Translations under genes and position numbers: made by a program
Assembly: GCA_041495845.1 (NCBI GenBank)
Contig: JBGQDM010000107.1
Location: 1-10,491, forward strand
Direction: 5' to 3'
DNA from: JBGQDM01 sp041495845
GTDB lineage: Bacteria; Acidobacteriota; Terriglobia; Terriglobales; Acidobacteriaceae
Length of the DNA: 10,491 nt
The notes under the pieces: model-generated
What the model was told of the DNA's origin: nothing
Seen by the model: only the letters and a program-made list of their open reading frames with translations
Database searches by the model: none
Part shown: positions 6,201-10,491 of the stretch, one piece after another
Position numbering within the stretch: the stretch's first letter is position 1
Layout of the letters: the number at the start of each line of letters is the position of its first letter

Positions 6201-6251
6201 CTGGAGGCTTGTTCGTTCACACGGGTTACACAATCACAAGGCGCGCGGGCA

Positions 6252-7028
6252 TCACGCTTCGAATGTTTCGTCTTCCTGGTGCAGTTGGTGAAGATTGGCG
6301 GGCGTTTTCAGCGGGACGCCGACCGCCGGGCCGAGAAGGGCGTCGAGGGTTTCGAGCCAAAGCATCTGGCGTTGGAAGACGTGGCCAAAGTTACGGGAGA
6401 TGGACTCGGCGATTTTGTTGAGGTCAAGCGCGTGGCCCACTTCGCGTGTCATCGACGTCACCGGCCTGGACTGAATCCCGCAGGGAATGATGAGATCGAA
6501 AAAACTGAGGTCGTTGCTAACGTTCAGGGCGAAGCCGTGCGAGGTGACGCCGCGGGAAATGTGAACGCCGATGGCGGCCACCTTGGCGTTCGGTTCCGGC
6601 GTAGTCCAGACGCCAGTCAGACCGGGGACGCGGTGCGTCGAGATACGGAAATCAGCGCACGTGCGGATCAGAACCTCTTCGAGGCGGCGGACGAATTCGA
6701 CAGCTCCAAGCGTTTTGCGCTGGCCGTCCGGACTGATGAAGGCACGGAGATCAAAGATGGGATAGCCAACGATCTGTCCGGGGCCGTGGAAAGTAACATC
6801 GCCGCCACGGTCGCATTCGAAGACTTCGACGCCGCGCTGTTCGAGGAGATTTGGCGAAGCGAGGATGTTGGCAGTCTTGGCGTTGCGGCCGAGCGTGATC
6901 ACGGGCGGATGTTCGAGGAGAAGCAGCGTGTCGCCCATGTGGTTGGCTTTGCGCAGCGTGACGAGTTTTTGTTGCAGGCGGAGCGCGGTGGCGTAATCGA
7001 GGGTCCCGAGTTGGACGAGAGAGATCAT
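6252..7028 (-). CDS. lipB: Octanoyl-[acyl carrier protein]-protein N-octanoyltransferase LipB
   Basis: The protein has 258 residues. LipB moves octanoyl from acyl carrier protein to a lysine on lipoyl domains such as E2, the first step of de novo protein lipoylation; LipA then adds sulfur. Signatures in order: LEHPPVITLGR (39-48), CDRGGDVTFHGPGQIVGYP (72-90), KVAAIGVHISRGVTSHGFALNV (149-170) and IIPCGI (180-185). Lys149 and Cys183 are the catalytic pair. Residues after about 225 extend slightly beyond the core. The start at 7028 has no Shine-Dalgarno. It follows lpdA by 83 bases, in which a double hairpin lies, and precedes E1 alpha. Its place between E3 and E1 genes fits a supply of lipoylated E2, although lipA and E2 are not here. 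Confidence 0.96.
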   Translation of the reverse strand: MISLVQLGTLDYATALRLQQKLVTLRKANHMGDTLLLLEHPPVITLGRNAKTANILASPNLLEQRGVEVFECDRGGDVTFHGPGQIVGYPIFDLRAFISPDGQRKTLGAVEFVRRLEEVLIRTCADFRISTHRVPGLTGVWTTPEPNAKVAAIGVHISRGVTSHGFALNVSNDLSFFDLIIPCGIQSRPVTSMTREVGHALDLNKIAESISRNFGHVFQRQMLWLETLDALLGPAVGVPLKTPANLHQLHQEDETFEA

Positions 7029-7045
7029 GGTGGCGGCGAAACTGT

Positions 7046-7087
7046 AGCGGGGCTACGCCCCGCTTGGGCGGCCGAGGGCGGCCGCCC
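7046..7087. repeat. Double hairpin between lpdA and lipB (probable dispersed element)
   Basis: Two GC-rich stems stand one base apart. AGCGGGGC (7046-7053) pairs with GCCCCGCT (7057-7064) around TAC. GGGCGGCC (7066-7073) pairs with GGCCGCCC (7080-7087) around six bases. Both are perfect 8-pair stems. The twin arrangement resembles REP-type units. In the minus-strand transcript it lies after the lpdA stop and 17 bases before the lipB ATG, so it could cut lipB translation or stabilise the lpdA mRNA. No U-run follows. Confidence 0.6.
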
Positions 7088-7111
7088 CCACGTAACCCAC
7101 ACAAACCAGAA

Positions 7112-8527
7112 TCATGCGTTGATGGCCAGCCCGTAGACGCTGTTGGCGGCGTCGAGCATGGCCTCAGCTAGCGTCGGATGGGCGTGAATCGTCCACATCA
7201 AATCTTCGACTGTAGCTTCCAATTCCATCGCGGCAACGGACTCGGCGATGAGTTCGGTGGCCTGCGGGCCGATGATGTGCACGCCGAGAATTTCGCCGTA
7301 CTTGGCATCGGAAACAATTTTAATGAAGCCGTCATGCGAGCCGACGATGGAGGCACGCGAGTTGGCGGTGAAGGGGAACTTGCCAATCTTCAGCTGATGG
7401 CCGGCTTCTTTGGCTTTTGCTTCGGTAAGGCCGACGCTGCCGATCTCCGGATGGCAATAGGTGGCGTTGGGAATGCGCAGCGGGTTGAGAGGCTTGGCGG
7501 GTTTGCCGGCGATGCGGGCGACAGCGACAATCCCTTCCATGGCGCCGACGTGCGCGAGTTGCGGCGTGCCGGCAACAATGTCGCCGATGGCGAAAATGCC
7601 GGGCTCACCGGTCTCCAGCCACTGATTTACTTTCACAAAGCCGTGGTCGGTCTGGATGCGCGTCTTCTCGATGCCGATACCCTCCGTGCGCGGCTTGCGG
7701 CCCACAGCGATCAGGATTTTTTCAGCTTCGATCTTCTGTGCCTTGCCCTCCACGGTGAAGGTAACTTCGACGCCGGTCTTAGTTTTCTCGACCTTGTCTA
7801 CTTTGGCGCCGGTGTGCGCTGCGATGCCGCGTTTGCGATAGACGCGAGCGAGTTCCTTGGAGACATCTTCGTCTTCCACGGGAACGAGGCGCGGCAACAT
7901 CTCGATGAGCGTGACTTCGGCGCCAAAGGAACGAAAGATCGAAGCAAACTCCACTCCCACCGCGCCGGCGCCGACAACGATGAGAGACTTGGGCGCTTCT
8001 TTCAGACTCAGAATTTCGATGTTGGTGAGGACGCGGTCATCGGCTGCGAGCCCCGGAATCATCCGGGCTTCGGAGCCGCTGGCGAGGATGAGGTGCTTCG
8101 CCTTGACCGCGGACTTCTTGCCGGCGTTGTCCACTTCGACGGTGTGCACACCGCCGGAAGCCGCACCGGCCAGGCGTCCCCAGCCGGCGATGGTCTCGAC
8201 TTTGTTCTTGCGCATGAGGAACTCGAGACCCTTGGCGTGCTTGGTCACGATCTTGGTCTTGCGGTCGAGCACGGCAGCCCAATTCAGTTTAGGCGGAGCG
8301 CTGAGTTCGACGCCAAATTCCTTGGCTTCTTTGAGGTGGTCCCACAGTTCGGCGTTGAAGAGCATGGCCTTGGTAGGGATGCAGCCGACGTGCAGGCAAG
8401 TACCGCCAAGGTAAGGATCTTTTTCGATGAGGGCGGTTTTCAGGCCCCATTGTCCGGCACGAATGGCGGCGGTGTAGCCGGCCGGACCGCTTCCGATGAT
8501 GGCAACGTCATAAATGGTTTCAGGCAA
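7112..8527 (-). CDS. lpdA: Dihydrolipoyl dehydrogenase (E3)
   Basis: The protein has 471 residues, the normal E3 length. The FAD-binding GSGPAG lies at 12-17. The redox disulfide GGTCLHVGCIPTK has Cys44 and Cys49. The NAD-binding fold carries VGAGAVGVEFASIF near mid-protein, and the second FAD contact is IFAIGDIVAGTPQLAHVG. The C-terminal active-site pair is His450 and Glu455 in HAHPTLAE. E3 reoxidises dihydrolipoamide on E2 (or glycine-cleavage H protein) with NAD. The start is TTG at 8527: a strong AGGGAG lies 8 bases upstream and the family N-terminus (YDVAIIGSGPAG) begins at once. It is followed by lipB and E1 alpha on the same strand, and a promoter candidate lies in the 174-base gap after hemB. 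Confidence 0.96.
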   Translation of the reverse strand: MPETIYDVAIIGSGPAGYTAAIRAGQWGLKTALIEKDPYLGGTCLHVGCIPTKAMLFNAELWDHLKEAKEFGVELSAPPKLNWAAVLDRKTKIVTKHAKGLEFLMRKNKVETIAGWGRLAGAASGGVHTVEVDNAGKKSAVKAKHLILASGSEARMIPGLAADDRVLTNIEILSLKEAPKSLIVVGAGAVGVEFASIFRSFGAEVTLIEMLPRLVPVEDEDVSKELARVYRKRGIAAHTGAKVDKVEKTKTGVEVTFTVEGKAQKIEAEKILIAVGRKPRTEGIGIEKTRIQTDHGFVKVNQWLETGEPGIFAIGDIVAGTPQLAHVGAMEGIVAVARIAGKPAKPLNPLRIPNATYCHPEIGSVGLTEAKAKEAGHQLKIGKFPFTANSRASIVGSHDGFIKIVSDAKYGEILGVHIIGPQATELIAESVAAMELEATVEDLMWTIHAHPTLAEAMLDAANSVYGLAINA

Positions 8528-8535
8528 CGGAGTCG

Positions 8536-8541
8536 CTCCCT
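8536..8541 (-). promoter_or_regulatory. Ribosome binding site supporting a TTG start for lpdA
   Basis: On the minus strand AGGGAG ends 8 bases before the TTG at 8527-8525. It is the only clear Shine-Dalgarno among the minus-strand genes whose starts are in the window. Confidence 0.7.
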
Positions 8542-8571
8542 ATCGGGATAGATGAAAACGGCGAACGTTTG

Positions 8572-8600
8572 ATTCTAGACCAGGGGTGGCGGGTGGTGAA
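8572..8600 (-). promoter_or_regulatory. Candidate promoter for the lpdA-lipB-E1 alpha unit
   Basis: Read on the minus strand, TTCACC (8600-8595, four of six to the -35) is followed after 17 bases by TAGAAT (8577-8572, five of six to the -10). Transcription would start near 8565, giving a leader of about 38 bases with the lpdA Shine-Dalgarno in it. This would separate lpdA transcription from hemB. Confidence 0.4.
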
Positions 8601-8651
8601 CGGGTGGGGTGGGAAAAATCTCGGACTGCCAGAGCAGGCGCAAAATCTTGG

Positions 8652-8698
8652 AACGCAGAGGGCGCTGAGAAACGGCCGCAGAGTACGCGGAGAAAAGC
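8652..8698. repeat. Family B dispersed repeat (four CGCNGAG units), copy 2
   Basis: Units CGCAGAG (8654), CGCTGAG (8663), CGCAGAG (8677) and CGCGGAG (8686) have spacings 9, 14 and 9 and end in an A-run, the same plan as 781-824. It ends just before the hemB stop at 8702 and lies in the hemB-lpdA gap. Confidence 0.6.
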
Positions 8699-8701
8699 TA
8701 C

Positions 8702-9733
8702 CTACCCCAACAGTCGCGAGGCCTCGCGGGCGTAGTAGGTGAGAATGATGCTGGCGCCGGCGCGGCGGATGGAGGTCAGCGATTCCAGCATGACGCGCTC
8801 ACGGTCAATCCAGTTGTTACGGGCAGCGGCTTCGATCATGGCGAATTCGCCGGAGACCTGGTAGGCCGCAAGGGGAAGATCAAAACGCGCGCGGGCGGCC
8901 GCGATTACGTCGAGATACGGCAGCGCCGGTTTCACCATGATCATGTCAGCGCCTTCTTCCACGTCGAGCGCGATCTCGTGCATGGCTTCGCGCAGGTTGG
9001 CCGGGTCCATCTGATAGGAGCGGCGGTCGCCAAATTGCGGGGTGGAATCCGCAGCCTCGCGAAACGGCCCATAGTAACCGGAGGCGAACTTGGCGGCATA
9101 GGCAAGAATCGGCGTGTTGGAAAAACTGGCTGCGTCGAGCGCCTTGCGAATGGCGGCAACGCGACCGTCCATCATGTCAGAGGGGGCGACGATGTCCACG
9201 CCCGCGCGAGTTTGCGAGACAGCGGTGCGGGCCAGAATTTCGAGTGTGGCGTCATTGACGATTTCGTATTCGGCGGTGGCGGCAGGCGGGCTGGCAACCG
9301 CAGCGCCCAGCGATTGCGCGCCGGACTTGGACCTTACGATGCCGCAGTGCCCGTGCGACATGTATTCGCACAGGCAGACATCGCCGATGAGCAGCATGCC
9401 GGGAACTTCGCGTTTGAGGGCGCGAGCGGCGCGCTGCACGATGCCGTCGTCGACCCAGGCGCCGGTCGCGACTTCGTCTTTGTGCTCGGGCAGGCCGAAG
9501 AGGATGAGTGACTTGACGCCGTCGGACCAGGCGGCGCGTGCCTCGTTGACAGCTTCATCCACAGAAAGATTAAACACACCGGGCATGGAGCCGACCGGCT
9601 TGCGCACGCCTTCGCCGGGACAAATGAAAAGGGGATACACGAAAGTTTCGGGCGTGAGGCGAGTCTCGCGAACCAGGGAGCGCAACGCTTCACTCTGGCG
9701 CAGGCGGCGCAGGCGGTTGACCGGGAAGGCCAT
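8702..9733 (-). CDS. hemB: Porphobilinogen synthase (delta-aminolevulinic acid dehydratase)
   Basis: The protein has 343 residues. It condenses two 5-aminolevulinate molecules to porphobilinogen in tetrapyrrole synthesis, in the cytosol, usually as an octamer. The two active-site lysines are Lys215 (AYAAKFASGYYGPF) and Lys268 (MVKPALPYLD). Cys120, Cys122 and Cys130 in DVCLCEYMSHGHCG mark the zinc-dependent class. The N-terminus FPVNRLRRLRQSEALRSLVRET is the usual family opening, which fixes the ATG at 9733. Unusual: about 28 residues (132-159), rich in Ala and Ser, separate HGHCG from NDATLEIL, where my recollection of E. coli HemB gives about 8. There is no Shine-Dalgarno; a TATAAA box lies right before the ATG. 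The asparaginase-type gene is 52 bases upstream on the same strand. Confidence 0.97.
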   Translation of the reverse strand: MAFPVNRLRRLRQSEALRSLVRETRLTPETFVYPLFICPGEGVRKPVGSMPGVFNLSVDEAVNEARAAWSDGVKSLILFGLPEHKDEVATGAWVDDGIVQRAARALKREVPGMLLIGDVCLCEYMSHGHCGIVRSKSGAQSLGAAVASPPAATAEYEIVNDATLEILARTAVSQTRAGVDIVAPSDMMDGRVAAIRKALDAASFSNTPILAYAAKFASGYYGPFREAADSTPQFGDRRSYQMDPANLREAMHEIALDVEEGADMIMVKPALPYLDVIAAARARFDLPLAAYQVSGEFAMIEAAARNNWIDRERVMLESLTSIRRAGASIILTYYAREASRLLG

Positions 9734-9741
9734 GAGGAGAT

Positions 9742-9747
9742 TTTATA
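9742..9747 (-). promoter_or_regulatory. -10 box abutting the hemB start (possible leaderless transcript)
   Basis: On the minus strand TATAAA (9747-9742) ends 8 bases before the hemB ATG at 9733. Normal spacing puts the transcript start near 9735, leaving a leader of about two bases. I see no convincing -35, and no Shine-Dalgarno is present. Confidence 0.35.
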
Positions 9748-9785
9748 CCTCTGATCTGAACCATGAGGCTGAAAATGCGAACCTG

Positions 9786-10491
9786 CTAGCGGCGGATGCC
9801 GGTGACATCCAGGGTGGCGGAACGCACACCCCAAGCCATGCGCGGAGTGTTGTGAAAGATGCCGAATTCGCCTTTGCGGCTGAGCAGGATGATGCCGCCG
9901 TGGCCGTCGACGCGCTGCTTGAGGTAGCGAATGGATTCTTCGGCGACGGCTTGTGGTTCCTGGCCGGTTGCGATGCGATCAGTGGCCCATTTGGCCAGGA
10001 CGAGTTTCATAATGGGTTCACCCCAGCCGGTGGTGGAGGCGGCGCCCGTGTCATTGTCGGCGTAGCAGCCGCAGCCGATGAGGGAAGAATCACCGAGCCG
10101 GCCGGGGGCCTTGTTGAGCGTGCCGCCAGTCGAGGTAGCGGCGGCGATGTTGCCGGAACGGTCCAGCGCGACGGCACCGACGGTATCGTGAGAAATGGTG
10201 GGCGCGAAAAGGTCTGCCTGCTGTCCGGGAGGCTGTGCCTGATAGTCGCGCAGGCGGTCGCGCTCGCGCTGGATGATCAGGTCTTCGTTACTGCATAACG
10301 GCACACCATGCTCGGCGGCGAAGCGCTCTGCGCCTTCTCCGACAAAATAGACGTGTGGACTCTCGCTCAGAATTTTGCGGGCGGCGCGCACCGGGTTCCG
10401 CAGGCGCTCAACGCAGCCGACACCACCTGCGCGCAAAGTTGCGCCTTCCATGATGAGCGCGTCGAGCTGGACTTTGCCCTCGCGATTGAGA
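9786..10491 (-). CDS. Isoaspartyl peptidase/asparaginase (Ntn hydrolase), 5' end outside window
   Basis: The frame is open to the window edge, leaving 234 residues of a protein likely over 300 long; an internal ATG at 10451 is not the start. The visible part starts LNREGKVQLDALIMEGATL and continues RLRNPVRAARKILSESPHVYFVGEGAERFA, both typical of plant-type asparaginases. The nucleophile is Thr (codon 10184-10182) in HDTVGAVALD, followed by AAATSTGGT and GRLGDSSLIGCGCYAD, the substrate-binding loops. Such precursors cut themselves before this Thr into alpha and beta chains; the enzymes hydrolyse beta-aspartyl peptides and asparagine. Asp, not the more common Gly, precedes Thr, as in glycosylasparaginase, so that sub-family is an alternative. 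A signal peptide cannot be judged. It lies 52 bases upstream of hemB on the same strand. Confidence 0.9.
   Translation of the reverse strand, partial: LNREGKVQLDALIMEGATLRAGGVGCVERLRNPVRAARKILSESPHVYFVGEGAERFAAEHGVPLCSNEDLIIQRERDRLRDYQAQPPGQQADLFAPTISHDTVGAVALDRSGNIAAATSTGGTLNKAPGRLGDSSLIGCGCYADNDTGAASTTGWGEPIMKLVLAKWATDRIATGQEPQAVAEESIRYLKQRVDGHGGIILLSRKGEFGIFHNTPRMAWGVRSATLDVTGIRR

Noticed and set aside
7017..7028. GCCGCCACCATG at the lipB start, matching the vertebrate Kozak consensus
   Set aside because: It has no meaning in bacteria and is likely by chance in GC-rich sequence. The surrounding genes are clearly bacterial, so it does not suggest an expression construct.
7178..8551. Long open frame of 457 codons on the plus strand, antisense to lpdA
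   Set aside because: It mirrors the whole lpdA gene, whose motifs are complete. Long antisense frames are expected in GC-rich genes, and the translated sequence has no recognisable family pattern.
6157..9744. Shared ten-base string AGGAGATTTT just upstream of the E1 alpha and hemB starts (6157-6166 and 9735-9744)
   Set aside because: On the coding strand it reads AAAATCTCCT, the complement of a Shine-Dalgarno, and has no obvious role. Two copies of ten bases are weak evidence.
9114..10298. Open frame of 394 codons on the plus strand across hemB and the hydrolase gene
   Set aside because: It spans two well-supported minus-strand genes and the gap between them, and its sequence is compositionally odd.
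1..10491. CRISPR array, tRNA, rRNA or insertion sequence
   Set aside because: I saw no regularly spaced long repeats, no cloverleaf-like sequence and no transposase motifs on either strand.

Overview
The window is GC-rich bacterial chromosome, mostly housekeeping genes. The gene content, the missing Shine-Dalgarno in front of several genes and the short dispersed intergenic repeats suggest Acidobacteriota or a similar soil phylum. That placement is inference, because no rRNA or other phylogenetic marker is present.

Layout. Positions 1-240 (+) are the end of a TonB C-terminal-domain protein. It converges on a small three-helix DUF202 membrane protein (345-731, -). A 330-base non-coding stretch (732-1061) follows, holding two dispersed repeats, a candidate promoter and a structured leader. 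It precedes a large secreted two-domain M16 zinc peptidase (1062-3839, +). Next come an unrecognised 91-residue protein (3927-4202, +) and a type II toxin-antitoxin pair: a Phd/YefM-like antitoxin (4276-4521) and a RelE/ParE-like toxin (4630-4887). The antitoxin promoter is overlaid by a regular ladder of GTAC sites.

From 4898 to the right edge all genes are on the minus strand. In transcription order they are an isoaspartyl peptidase/asparaginase-type Ntn hydrolase (cut by the window edge), hemB (tetrapyrrole synthesis), lpdA (dihydrolipoyl dehydrogenase, E3), lipB (octanoyltransferase) and a 2-oxoacid dehydrogenase E1 alpha subunit. LipB attaches octanoate, the lipoyl precursor, to E2; E1 decarboxylates the 2-oxoacid and loads E2; E3 reoxidises the lipoyl arm. 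These three genes therefore form a lipoate-dependent 2-oxoacid dehydrogenase cluster, but E1 beta, E2 and lipA are absent from the window.

I see no clearly new multi-gene system. The best items for follow-up are the GTAC operator ladder, the wide hairpin-bearing gap inside the toxin-antitoxin pair, two families of intergenic repeats with regular internal spacing (one of which creates a false N-terminus on the E1 alpha gene), a large insertion in HemB after its zinc cysteines, and a cysteine-containing C-terminal tail on E1 alpha.
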